Source: Alligator mississippiensis (lineage: Eukaryota > Chordata > Crocodylia > Alligatoridae). Taken from it: DNA of 64,000 nt. The stretch lies in contig NC_081825.1 in assembly GCF_030867095.1 (NCBI RefSeq), positions 46,986,501 to 47,050,500 on the forward strand. The letters run 5' to 3'. Shown here piece after piece: positions 39,999 to 52,261 of this stretch. Below the pieces are notes generated by a model that had not been told where the DNA came from, did not search any database, and saw only the letters and a program-made list of their open reading frames with translations. Both the position numbers and the translations under genes were made by a program. Each line of letters opens with the position of its first letter. Positions within the stretch are counted from its first letter, which is position 1.

Positions 39999-40989
39999 GG
40001 GTGAAAAATACTTCAACCTATTGGCAATGATGTTTGCAAAGTAATACATGAGATAAGATATCCCAGAGGACTAGAGAAGGGCAAACATGACAAAAGGAAG
40101 GAAACAGAATGATAGATTTGTCAACCTAACTTAAATACCTGGAAAGTTACTGAAACAAAGAATAAAACCATCAATTTGTAAACAGCTGGAGGAGGAAGGT
40201 ATGACTGATCATGTGGATTAGGAACAAGTCAACCCATACATACTTAATATACTTCTTTGACAGGATATCTAGTTTGGTGGATGAAAGGAATACAGTATAA
40301 GATCCAGGGGGTGACAGTGCCATTCCACCCAGTGCTACACAGGGATTTCTCAAATATTTGAATGACTGCCATAAAAGAAGAGGGAGAACAATTGTTCTTT
40401 CTTGCTGTGGAGGACAAGGCAATGAGTTTAAATAAAAGAAAAGCAGATTTGGACTATATTTTGGGGGTAAGGAGGAACCTTCTTTATTGTCAAGATGGTA
40501 GAAAAATGTATCAAGTTGTTAAGGAGGTTATGGAATATCCTTCACTGGAGTTTTCCAAGAGGAGGCCTCATAACCATTTGTCTGAGGTGTTTTGGAAATA
40601 GCTTATGTTTATTCAGAGGGATGACCTCAATGACCTTTGAGATCCTTTCCAACTCCGTGATGCTAGACTCTTATCTCCTAGAACTTCTGGATTTCCAGCT
40701 CCACTACAGAAAGTTTATAACTCTCAAGGCCCCTGGCTGCAAGGCAGTCCACTTTTCAGTACTACATCAAAACTGTAAATTAGTGTAACTTATTCAAAGG
40801 TCCATAAGTCAAGCTGGCAGGAAACCAGACAGTATTCCAATAAAATCTTGTCTTGGTGTCAACTTTTGATGAACAAAAAATAGTTTACACAATCATGTCA
40901 AGTTTCAAAGAACCAGTATTTTCTAATGAAATGCTGTTCCATCAAAAAAATCCTGACCAGCTCCAATTACCACCCTGCATCATGTTGGG

Positions 40990-41230
40990 CCATGGGCATC
41001 CAGGTCAGGGTGTCACCTCAGGTCTAGGAGACACTAAAAAGTCAGAAACTAGAAGACCTGTCTGGGGAACCAAGTCAGAGATCCAGAAGGTTAGGCAGAG
41101 CACAAGGTCAGGAGTTTAGCCAGATCAGGTGTCCAGGAGGTCAAGCCAGAGCTGAGTCAGAGGGTCAGGTAGACTGCAAGGTCAAGAAGCTAACCAGTCA
41201 GGTATCCAGAGCTGCTAGAGTCATTAGCAG
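40990..41230 (+). repeat. Diverged minisatellite of GGTCAGG / GAGTCAGA words
   Basis: Words such as CCAGGTCAGGG, AAGTCAGAGATCCAGAAGG, AAGGTCAGGAG, GTCCAGGAGGTCAAG and AGAGGGTCAGGTAG recur every 20-40 bp. They are irregular and diverged, likely part of an older LTR or repeat unit that I could not bound. Confidence 0.5.
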
Positions 41231-41329
41231 CACAATCCAAGGGTGCAGCAGCATAGGTACAAGACTGTAAATTGTTACCCAGACACTTCCCCTTCCTAGC
41301 CAGGGGTTTATATGGGAAGAGGTAACAGG

Positions 41330-44300
41330 TTAGGTAACCTTGGCTGCCCACTCTGGTGACAGAATGGGCATGTGCCTAGGCCTAGATGGAGTGTTCTGGC
41401 CATTAGTATCTGTCCCACTATTCTTCCAGGGAGGTGGCAGATTGGAGTGAGCTACTGTATCAGTCAGGTCAAGTTCACAGTCTGATGCTGTTTTTTTTTT
41501 TATGCAAGGGAAAGGAGGGCCATAACATCCATAAGCACAGAAATACTTTGAATTGTTGAATGATACCAAGTAAACAATATTATATAAAATAACAGATTTA
41601 GGTACATTTAGATTCTTCTGTAACCCACACATGCTAATGAGCAGGTCTCAGTTTCCAGTGTCCCTATCTTCTACATTTTGATGTTACTAAATTATCCTCC
41701 CCTTCTTCCTTTCCTGGCTTGCACTAGCATAAAGTTCAGTAGTAACTCCACTGAACTAATTTGAGTTACACTGCAATAAAACTTGTTTATGTGAAAGGTG
41801 TATTTTGCCCATTGGTCCCAATCATGCCAAGTCTTGTACATGTGATACAAATCTGAACTTTACAGTTGTGGGAAGTGTAATTGACTTCAAGTAAGATAAA
41901 TCACTTGTAAAGCTTAGATACAGGGTTGTGATCTTGCAGGACAGCACTGATGATGATGATGATGGGTGATCACGCATGAACAAGTAAGATAATCTTCCAA
42001 AGATCTTAATAGTGAGTCTGCAAGTGGCTCCATAGTCTAATTCTAGATCCACATTTCTTGTCGCAGTGAGGACAAGTGTTTCCAGGAGGGATGGGCACTG
42101 TGTTTCTCTGTTGGATATTCTAATGTGTTTTTTTTTTCCCACTTGTTCCTCTTTTCTTCTTCTGCCTGAAGATCTTTCAGGACAGATCTATACTGCCACT
42201 TACCATGGCAGTATACATGTTAAAACACAACCTACCCCTTTACTCCCACAACCTACCCCTGCATGCCAACTGATGAACAAAAACATAATGAAGCTATTGT
42301 TAGAGCAGCTTGAACATTCATCAATAAACCAGTGAGTGGCCTAGACAAAAACCTAATGAGTGATACTGCTACACTCTTGGTATATTCCAAGTAGTGGCTA
42401 GGTTAGACATTTTGTCATTTGGAAGACATGGAACATTGTGTGTTTTCATGGTGGCAATCTCATGAATGGTCAGGTTTGAGGTTGATATATGCATCAAGTT
42501 CAAATCCTCTCACTGTTCTTCCAAGATGAACTCTACCAGTAAAGAGTTCATTTCAAACATCTTCCAATTCTTTTTAGCTCAGTAGTTCTTAAAAATGTCT
42601 CAGGTTTTGATTATTGCTATTTTGTAATAAGAACTAAAATGTTTTATAGTGACTGCATAGATTATTAGTACCCAAAGGACAAAAACCAAAATCCCCAAGG
42701 AAGGAATTCAAAACAAAAATGCATTTCATGTTAATTATGGTCTTTATTTATCTAAAATGTTTTTGGTTCTCATTTTGTTTAAAAAGTGAAGTTTCAGGAT
42801 TTGTCATAAATGTCATAATAAATTTGATGAAATAATTATTGTCATCAGAAGCTGTATTTTTCATCAAGCTTTTTGTTGGAGATTTAAGTTTAGATGGATC
42901 CATTTTGATATCCATAGTCATTCTGATGAAATACTCACATTTTCTTGAATGAAAAAGCCAATTTTTGCTTATAACGCCTTTATTTAAAATGTTTTATTTT
43001 AAAATTTTAGTTTATTTTAAATGAACATATTTTGAAGTCAAAATGGAGCAGTTCAATTGACCCAAACTATTTTTCAGAATTGTTTTATCCAATATAATAT
43101 ACTATATGAAATAATTTTCATACTTTTTTCCACTTTAAAAAGGGATGAAATCTCACAATTGTTCTTGGGATAGCAAAATCTACTTTTGATCACCGCTGAT
43201 TCTAATGGATGCAATGTATTATTGGCCAGAGGCTACATAACTGTAACTAGCACAAAATCTTCTCCTTTTTATAAAAGTAGAAATAAAGAAGGAATATTAT
43301 CAGTGATTCAAAAAGCTGCCACCATGTAAGCAGACTTCTGACCAGCTGTTGAGTGTGGAAGGGGTGACCAGGACATTAGCTTTAGATGCTCTGTTGGGTA
43401 GAGTGTAAAAATAGCAGTCACTATGCATGCAGCTGGCTCAGCTTTTGCTGCCACATATGGTGCAAAACTGCCTGGTCATGCCTTGGTCTATGAACTCATT
43501 CCCTAACTCCAGTATTTTCAGTAGGATTTTATGGGGCTCCATAGGGCTGCTTAGAAGGCCCAGTTTGCAGAAAGAAAGGACAATACAATTAGTAAGCAAA
43601 GACTTTGCTAACTTTTAGCCAATTCCAATGTACCTGAAGCCGAAACCACCCTTGTTTAGTGTCTACTTAGTTCTGAAGGCATCTAAACTCATTAGGTGCC
43701 TCCATTCAGATGAAAGTTCCCCAGGCCCTTGGAGTTCTGTTTCTGGGCATGCCACATACTGACCCAGTCTGAGTAAATGGGTTTCTAAGCCTTAAGACCT
43801 AGGGACTGGCGGGTGATCTGCCTAAGGCAGCTGAGGATGCATGAAGTACGTGTTCTCCACATTTGCCTAAACCTGTGACAAGATTAGAACCCTGTTAACG
43901 AGGGGAAAGGCTGTAGTGAGGTGGAATGCATAGCTGTAACCCTGCTAGCAGATTCAGGCTGCATAGGCTTGCTACAGGGAGGAAGGGACAGAGCAGTAAA
44001 CATATTAATTAATAAGGGGAACTCCTGGTGCCCTATGAGGGAAGGGTATCCTGGTTACCAAAAGAGTTGAAACCAGGCAGGAGATTTAAGCAGAAGTCCT
44101 AGGATGAACAGTCAGTTATGACCCATACTAGTCTCAGGGCAGAAGCTCAGGAGGGACTGGAGTGTAAAATGGGCCTACTGTAGCCCTCAGGGAGTATCAC
44201 CACTGCCTTCAGAAGTAGGATCCTATTACAGGGTGCATCTACACATGTCATTAAGGTTTCCTGGGTAGGTGATTGCACCACTGCATATAGAGGTAGGTGG

Positions 44301-44940
44301 CTACCCTCAGAAGAGTTTTGGGTTTTAGATTCCATGTGAAGGGAGGCACCTATCTACAGCCCAGGGAGAAGCATCTGGTTCTGTACAGGGATTCTGGGTA
44401 CCCAGAATCTAGGCTGCAGATTACTTTTGGAGCCAAACACTGAGAAGTTGAGCATTACAGTGCACTGGATCTAGCTGACACTCTCTCCATGATTCAGAAT
44501 CCCAAATGCAAAATAGGGTTATCCTACGGTCCTGCTAAAGTTGAGAGAATAAATGATGATTCAGAGATGGTAATAAGGACCATAATTGCCTCAGACCAGT
44601 ACAATCGGTACTATTATTAGATAACTAAAAACCTAGATTTTTATGGGGAGCTATCAATAAAAGTAAGAGCTCAGTTAGGATCATTTTGTAATGTAACTGC
44701 CTGGATTTTTATTTCTTTTCAAATCAAAACATTTTGTATTGGTTTTGAGGAACCTTTCAGATGGAAGATTTCTCAGAATCCAGGTTGGAATTACTCATCA
44801 AAACCCAAAGCAGGGTGGGGGGGGGTGTGTGTGGAGAGGACGGGGGGATAAAAAAAATCTATCCAGCCTAGCTAACTGGCAGGCCAGGTGCTTATAGGCA
44901 TTCATGAGGGATGTGCAGAACCAAGCTGCAAGGCCCTACA
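41330..44940. other. No gene recognised; AT-rich DNA with short repeats
   Basis: A GATGATGATGATGATG run lies at about 41950-41965. The words GGGTGCATCTACACATG at 44235-44251 are an isolated end of the inverted-repeat family. A moderately GC-rich part at 43660-44230 may be a decayed LTR, but I found no edges. No credible gene. Confidence 0.4.
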
Positions 44941-44944
44941 TAGA

Positions 44945-45012
44945 ATTAGCCAAAGCAAGGACTTGAACTTGGTTTTCCAAGTAAGTGACCCTATGTATTA
45001 GGCTACTAGCTA
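44945..45012 (-). mobile_element. MIR-like SINE fragment
   Basis: AAAGCAAGGACTTGAACTTG, then TTCCAAGTAAGTGACC and TTAGGCTACTAGCTACC, read on the minus strand as the tRNA-related head of a MIR-type SINE. Short and diverged. The LTR that follows begins 15 bp later. Confidence 0.4.
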
Positions 45013-45026
45013 CCTTCCAGTGGGTT

Positions 45027-45984
45027 TGTGATGGCCAGAACCAGAAGGGTTAATGAGCAACATATAGAAAAAAGAAATCTGCTTTTTGAAGATATTTGAA
45101 ATAGCGCTTATGAAACTGTTTCTTGTCAGTCTGAAATATAACACACAAGAATTATATATAGCTGTTTGCACTAATCTTGAGACAGCATGAGTTTTAAAAA
45201 GCAGAACTAAAGAATATAACCACAGATTAAGCAAAAAAAAAAAAAAAATCAGAGTCAGTAAAATAAACTTAGGTGGGAACATGTTAATTTCAGACCCCAA
45301 GATGATGTGGTGTGATTTGCTCATTGGGTAAACCCAAGCTTGGGCAGTAACTTATTGTAATGATTTCTAACACCTTTTAACCTCATAGGATAACAGCTCT
45401 AGAATAAGATTATGAGTGGATATATAGCCAACAGATTAGTATAGACAGGATATAAAAGAACACACACATTAAGTGACCCACAGGAAGGACGTAACAGAAG
45501 GATCATTGCTGTCACATACCCCCGGATTTCTTACTCCCTGTGTAAGCAAGGACCAGATCCTGACTGAGGGACCTTTCCACACTATCGGAGGGCGATACCG
45601 GGGATCAGGGATGCCTGACTTCGCAGAATCAACTTGACGTGTACCTGACACTGAGGAACTATTGATAAGTTACTAACCAAGTGGGAACTCTTGGTTGATT
45701 TCTCTGTCTGTTTTTATTATCACAGTCAATTTTAACTTGTATTGTTATGTAGTCTGTTTATTAGCTTAACCTTTTTACTAACTGTCATATGTGCAAACTA
45801 TATCTTTTGTTGCTATAAGTAAAATTCTTTTTTTTTTTTGTTTTGTTTTTTTATAAGTGAAACTTGTCATTGCACATCACCTCCTCTATCCTGAACCAAA
45901 AAGCCCAGTGGCTAATAAAGTTGCAGTGCTCAGTCAGTCTGCAACTAAATTTATATATTCACAGTGCCCAGCTGGCCTGGGACA
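45027..45984 (+). mobile_element. Solo LTR with perfect 6-bp target duplication
   Basis: Begins TGTGATGGCCAG and ends GGCCTGGGACA. TGGGTT lies on both sides (45021-45026 and 45985-45990). TATAAAAG at 45451-45458 and AATAAA at 45914-45919 give promoter and polyadenylation signal in plus orientation. At 958 bp it is not similar to the family A LTRs. A 6-bp duplication is typical of beta-type (class II) retroviruses and some others. No internal sequence remains. Confidence 0.82.
45829..45853 (+). repeat. Poly-T tract
   Basis: T-rich run interrupted by single G residues inside the LTR, upstream of its polyadenylation signal. Confidence 0.9.
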
Positions 45985-45990
45985 TGGGTT

Positions 45991-46770
45991 TCTTGCTCTG
46001 ACACACATTTCCACTCTCTTGGAAAAATAAATTTCAAAAGTTTCTCACTCTCTCATCCTGATATGGAATGAAATAATTATGCTAAAACCTTTTCCCACCC
46101 CCCAGTGAAACTTTATTATATCCACATACATGTGTACACACACATACATTTTTCTGGCCAGCCTATTCATTATAGAATAGTTTATGATAAAACAATGCTA
46201 TCATTTTAAGAATTTTTTTCTTCATTTTACTCTGAAAAAAGCTAAGAGCACAGGCCAAACAACAAAAAAGCCATCTCTCTCCAACCCTATGAAATATATC
46301 TTTTCTTTTTCTTTCCACCTTTAAGTCTCTCTTAATTGCAAAGTGTTCAAGAGTCCCAAAGCCATGAACCACAAAAAAAGAGCCATCTTGTTCCCCCTAA
46401 CTCAGTCTGAGTAATTGAGAGGAACTTTGTTGATACAGAAGAGAACTTCTGGCTACCACAAAACAAATTCTGCCACTGAGTAGTTATTCAGTTTGTTCAG
46501 TTACTAGAACTAGTGACCTAGGTTTTGCACTGGATGCTGTTATAAGCCATGCTGACTTTGTCTCAATGAACTATTGGTCTGGAAAGCATGATAATAGAGA
46601 AATAAGTTATTTCCCTACTTACGATTACAATTCATTGCCTCAGTACTAGACAATACTTGAGATTTTTTTCTTTAATAACTTTTTAATAACTTTTTTTTTT
46701 TTTACTATTCTTGTATTATCAAGTGTTACCTTTTATAGATAAGAAAATACCAGGGATCCTGGTTTTCTCT
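45991..46770. other. No gene recognised; AT-rich DNA
   Basis: AT-rich, with a poly-T run near 46690-46702 and a perfect CCAGGGATCCTGG palindrome at 46750-46762, just left of the long hairpin. Confidence 0.45.
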
Positions 46771-46922
46771 CATTTTCAGTTAAAAAAAAAAATAACCCCA
46801 ATTCCACATTTTCTGTGATTTTAAGTAAAACACCACTAATATATATAGAGAGAGATAGTGGTGTTACATTTTATTTATGGAAAATGTGGATTTGTGGTTA
46901 CTTTTTTTTAAACTGAAAATTG
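46771..46922. mobile_element. Long hairpin, palindromic MITE-like element
   Basis: The left arm 46771-46838 (TTTTCAGTTAAAAAAAAA to AAAACACCACTA) is the near-perfect reverse complement of the right arm 46855-46922 (TAGTGGTGTTACATTTTA to AAACTGAAAA). Arms are close to 70 bp with a loop of about 16 bp (ATATATAGAGAGAGA). Such structure is typical of Tc1/mariner-type palindromic MITEs, and also of some anciently conserved repeats. No coding capacity. Confidence 0.8.
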
Positions 46923-48833
46923 GGTTGTAATGAAGACAGAGAGCCAGAGACAATACTAACTGAACATTGGCAAGAACCAATTAAGAAAAAAAGAGAGCTG
47001 TGCTTCTGGAGCAGCTGTTCCCTGAAGCTAAAGTGACTCTGGAGAAGGTGAGAGAGCAGGAGGGCCCAGATGAGAACAGAGGAGGTGGCGGGGCATGCTG
47101 GAATGAGTGGAAGATGGATTGAGAAGCGGCAGCATGGTGAGGGGGAGCAGAGGAGGGTGGAAGGAGAGCCAGCTGGAGAACCCAGGGAATGACAGTGGTA
47201 TGGAAGAAGATGTAGAACCCTTCATTGGGAGCACAATCTGAAAGCCAGAGCAACTTCAAAAGCCAGAGTTGTCGATGGAGCCTGATAACACAAAGTAGAA
47301 CTTTTCTTATATTTCTTTTTTTATGAAATGAGCTGGGCTAATGCAGCTTATTAAAGCAGAAGCCTCAAAGAGAAGTGATAAGCCCGGCATCATTTCAAGA
47401 TTTAAAGGGTAAGATGCTGAGTTGTTTTTTTCAGTCTGATATCCAAGAAAAAGAAGGAAAATTGAAACTCATTAAACCCAAAAGATGGGAATTAGTTTGT
47501 TTTTTTTTATTTGTCCCTGAGTACATCCTGTGATGTTTAGAGAAGTGGATAGGAATTAATACTTACCTCCAAGAAAGAAAAGGTGTAACAGTAGCTTGAG
47601 GATCCAAAATCCTGTTACTTCTTCTGGCCTGGGTACAGTGACGACTAAGAAACCAGAAAAATAGAAGTAAAGAGATAGATACCCAATAAAAGAACATCTT
47701 GTGAGTCTGTATTTTTTGTCAACTGGTTTACTTTTTTTATAAAATTCAAAACAGAAGGGAATTGATCGATAACCCTTTTGGTCCAGTGGCAATTAAGTCA
47801 TACCCTCCCAAGTATAAATCCATTAATATAAAAGATGTGGCAGACAAGATCTGGTTCACCACTGAAGAAAAAAAGAAGTAAAATTAGGTAAATTGAGACC
47901 AATCAGAGTGATGGTCTTATTTATATATATCTCAAGAGCCTATACCAAACTCCTCACATGGGGTTTCTTTTCAAATCAGATAAAACCAGGATCCCTGGAA
48001 ATCATATATATAAACATGTTCAGTCCTGGACAACAAGTCAAAAACTCACAAGAATTAGTCAGAGACCATCTCTACCTCTGATGTTCCAGATGTTTAATAA
48101 TTTCTTCACTATTCTGGGTAGCTGCACATTGACCTCATAAACATCACCTGTTTCTGGGCTGTCAGCCACAGCTCTGTATAATATTGAGCTACTTTGCATG
48201 CAGCTTTACCAAAAAGAAATGCCACTAGCTATGACAACGTCCCCAATTAGTTGTTGAAATACTATTGTAAGGATTTGTCACCAGTGATTACTCATCTCTT
48301 TAATAGTTCCTTCACATGGGGCTATGTGGGCTATGTTTCAGCTATTTAGAAAGTGACCAATATCATTATCATTCCCTGAGGGGCTTATGGAAGCACTCTG
48401 AGGGATTACTGTCCAATTTCTACTTTTAAGCATAGTTGCAAAAGTCATGAAACAGACACTTCCCAAGAGGGAAATACAGAATATTGGCTGAAAGATTTTC
48501 AGTTGCAAAAGGAATGCCAGTAGATATATGCACCTGAAGGCCAATTGTACAACAAAAACAAGAAAAAAAGTCCTCCATGGGGTTTGAGAGGGGAAAGAGG
48601 CAAAAAGAATGAGACTTGGTGGTAAGGAATAAATAGGAAATAAAAACTGAGACATGATAGATAAAACAGAATGAAACTGACTTACTGAATTCCAAATGTT
48701 GCTGATCATAGCATAAGCCAAATATATATATCAAAAGGAATGAATATCAGGATCCATGTTCTAAAATGAAGTAAATATATTCAGTTTTCTTCAGCGCTAC
48801 AAAGGTCTTTTAAAGAGAGAAACCTGGCTCTTG

Positions 48834-48869
<36 letters not shown>

Positions 48870-51140
48870 CCTGATTCCCATGAACTGCATGTAAAACTAT
48901 AACAAAAACAAGCAATCAAAAAAACAAACCAACCCCAGGAAAACTTTTATGCACCTGCCTTTTGTGGTATAAAATACAAACACACCTGAAAAAGTGATAC
49001 AAAATCCAGCAGTAAAATTCTGCCCCTAGCCAAGACTCTCAATGTTACATCAGAAATATGGGTAAATAGATGTATGTGAAAGTCAACAATTTTGAGCTGT
49101 GTTGAAACAAAGGGGGAAAACACATTTTGGATTCTAGATCCTTCCTTTTAAGTAATCTTGAACTCTAATATACAGTTGTGCCAGTTGATGAACTGTCAGT
49201 TCAAGATTCATGCTCTTCAAATAACACAGTTCATTCAGCCTTCATTCAGTCAATAAAGTCTTGGGAATGATAGACCCAAACTATAAATGGTTTTGTAAAT
49301 CAAAACCAAACACCCGAGTTACATCAAAAAATAAACTGAAGATCATTGCAGTCTTCACAGTCTCACCCATCTACATGACAGACTAAAAAATGGCTCCATT
49401 TCAGGTTTCCAAATATTCCAGGGGATCCGAGTTTACTGCAGTACTCCAGTGCTTCAAGAAATAAGGTAGTCCTTCATGTTCTACAAAAACAGGTGGTAAC
49501 ACACTCCCAGATAGCTACCAAAAAATGATCAAAGATTATTTTTCATCCTCTCTTCCTGCTACATGCATGTCATTTCCTCAATATGGAACTGTGCTTAAAA
49601 GCTGATGAATTTATATAATAACCCAGGCTCATATATACACAACTTAAAGTCTCTACCAAAGTTTCTCCCATGCTTCCCACAAGTGAATCTAGAATACATA
49701 TCTATTAGGCCAAATAAAGAAGTCTTCTATCTACCCTAATCTTTGCCTCTCCTTACATGGTGAGCTCCCTAGGTTAAGGAATCTCCAGTCTTGTCCGTTT
49801 AGAAAAGTGTCTATAAGAGGAAGAGAAAGTAAATCAGGATTTATCACACCCTCTCACAATACAAGAACTAGGGGGTCACAAAATAAAACTAGTAGGTAGT
49901 AAGTTTAAAACTAACAAAAGAATTGGACAAATTCTTGGTGGAAAGGGGCATCAGTATCTATTGAGCATGGGAGTTAGAGATATAGCCTCTAAAGTAGAAC
50001 TTCCTCAGTCTTAAATGGTGGAGGCTGCAAGGAGAGGGAAACAGTGGAAAAAACCCTAGCCATACCCAATTTACCATGCCTTTCAGCATCCACTCGCTGC
50101 CACTGTGTGACACAGGATATTAGGCAAAATGAACCTATGTTCTTATGTCTAGCACATGGTCAGCGCAATCACAATGAAGAGAGATCAATGACTTCTTGCC
50201 AAATGCTTTTGATATTCATCATTTTTGACACAATTACTTGCAGACCAAAAACTAACTAAATGCATAATAGGATTCCAGGGATGCAAACTTGAGCGATATA
50301 AAAAAAAAAAAAATTGATCAGAAATCACTTTATTAAATTGTCTTCATTCATAGACATCCTAAAGGATAAACCCTTTTCTTTCCCAGCAAAGCCAAAAAGG
50401 GAGAGAAGGGAGAAAATAGTCTTTACTAAAGATATATCCATTCTTTACCAGTCATTGACCTTTGAGCCATAGATTCAAAAAACTTTTATTATTCTACCCC
50501 AATTACAACAACACCTCTTGAATTTGGAACTACTACACTAGTTGGAATACTTATACTTTTTGTGTGATAGAGGTGATGTTTCCATAGTTTTTCCAACCAA
50601 CAATTTTGTCAAGAAAATATGATTTAGTGGTAATAAGATTTAGAATAACATTTTTGTTAATACCCAAATGTACAGATGGAGCCATAGGGATCATTAGAAG
50701 AACAACAATCCTTGTCTCAAAGAGATTCTATCAAAGTGGCAGCCAGATAAACAAGTAGCTTCATGGAAGCAAAAGAAGTAAGGAACTACTCAGTGGAATG
50801 AGTTTCAAAATCTTTTCCAAGGAAATAAATGTAGCAAAGACACAATGCCCTATCCCAAGGGGACAGAATAATTCAAAGCCATTAAGTATTATTAGTCATA
50901 ATAATTCTGACTAATTACTACTCATTAATTATTACTATTAACTATTGCTTTATGTGAAGAATATCCTTGTATAGTAATCATCCAAAACACTTTAGGAAGT
51001 ATATTAGGATTCAATATATTGTATAAGAAGTATTTTGGAACATCACTGTAGAATACTAGAATACATTTTTAAACAAAAAAAAGCTGAATTAAACTGAAAG
51101 GTGCTTGCTGAAGTTAAATGGAAAACATTGATTAGAATGG
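46923..51140. other. No gene recognised; AT-rich DNA with poly-A tracts
   Basis: A 29-bp poly-A at 48838-48866 and another near 50299-50313 may mark SINE or LINE tails, but nothing recognisable lies in front of them. 47000-47270 is purine-rich with short frames on the minus strand that are composition artefacts. No host exon recognised. Confidence 0.45.
48838..48866 (+). repeat. Poly-A tract, 29 bp
   Basis: Uninterrupted A run in AT-rich DNA. Confidence 0.97.
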
Positions 51141-51142
51141 AA

Positions 51143-52261
51143 GACATAGCTCAGGGGCATCAAACTCAGCCTGTGACCTAGACCAGACCTGGACGGCAGG
51201 GCCCTGTAGCAGTTTTGGGAATTTGAGTCTGAGTCTGATGCCGCTTGTCAGTCAACCTTATCTGCTGTGCCCTCCAGCTCCTCTGATACCTGCCTTTTTT
51301 TAACCCCTCTGCCATGCCTTTGATTTTTACAGAAGCCAAAGCAGCACCTTAAGTGCTTCTCTCCACCCAATCTACACTCACCTCAATAAACTGTGCCAGC
51401 AGCTGCCTGCTGACCTTCCAGGTTCACTCCATTGCCAAATGATTCTGAGCCCAGATTAGATCTAATTGTCCTATTAGCCCCACCTCAGTTCACCAGACTT
51501 GCTTGCTTACACTCTGCCTATCCTGGACAGATTGTTTTAGCATTCCTGGAGTGGGCTTTGGAGCAACCCAAGCTTCCCTAGGGCTTAATTGCCCAATGTC
51601 TGCTCTGTTCTGGACAGAGCACATGCACTGTTCTTTGCTAGGTACCCTATGGGTAATAACCTCATCTCAACATAAACCCAACACCATTCCAGGCTCCTTC
51701 AGTGACTTCACAGGGTACAGCCTAACAATTGCCATAAGCGACACACAGGGCACTTCCTGTAGCCTCCATATTCCTCTCCTAGTTACTCCCATGCCTTATA
51801 TCAAACAGACTGTGAAAACCCAGCATGGACAACTCAGCTAGTCGACTAGTCTATCTCTCCCCAAGCTTATGTAGCACTATGTTCCACCCACTTCTGATCA
51901 TACGTGCTGCCCATCACAGCTTTGGCCAATAGGAAACAGGGGCTGTCCACTAGTATCAATAGGCTTCCAGTTTTGCTGCAGCGTATTCTCTCTACTCAAG
52001 TACCAGAGACTAGGGGGCCATGTTACAAGGCCCTCACAGGCTGGATGAGCAGTGATGGTGAAACGGGTTATGGCAGAACTATGTCAACACAGCCATTGTT
52101 CACCGTTCTAAGTGCTGAGGGCCACCCTCAATAGAGCCCCATAACCATGAATTCTGTGACAGACCCCACCACTTAATTCCCTTCCTCTCTTCTTGCCTGC
52201 AGGGCTCCCAGACCATCTCTAAGGGTTGGATACAGCCCATGGGCCATGTTTGACATTCCTA
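51143..52261. mobile_element. hAT-like element, about 1.1 kb
   Basis: CAGGGGCATCAAACTCAGCC at the left and GGGCCATGTTTGACATTCCT at the right are inverted and of the CAGGGGTGTCAAACTC type seen at hAT ends. The sequence next to the right end (GGATACAGCCCATGGGCC) is also typical. I see no conserved 8-bp duplication, so the copy is older than the one at 38072. The middle holds frames of 76 and 112 codons with no recognisable transposase text, and may contain another insertion. Confidence 0.55.

Larger units (their letters stand above)
38985..40672 (+). mobile_element. Decayed CR1/L3-group LINE, plus strand
   Basis: Translated in shifting frames, 39010-39400 resembles the ORF2 endonuclease: VYCRLPNQKEKMDE corresponds to the Y-x-P-P-N-Q-x-E region, and GILT/GDFN-type text and a GRGNHNMIQF segment follow in the expected order. 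40060-40330 resembles the start of reverse transcriptase. 40350-40672 is the 3' end, with GTTATGGAATATCCTTCACT, then GATGACCTCAATGACCTTTG and CTTTCCAACTCCGTGATGC. The middle of reverse transcriptase is largely missing. Many stops; an old copy. Confidence 0.7.

Noticed and set aside
47982-48000. CCAGGATCCCTGG as partner of the palindrome at 46750
   Set aside because: Similarity is limited to a short palindromic word and does not extend.
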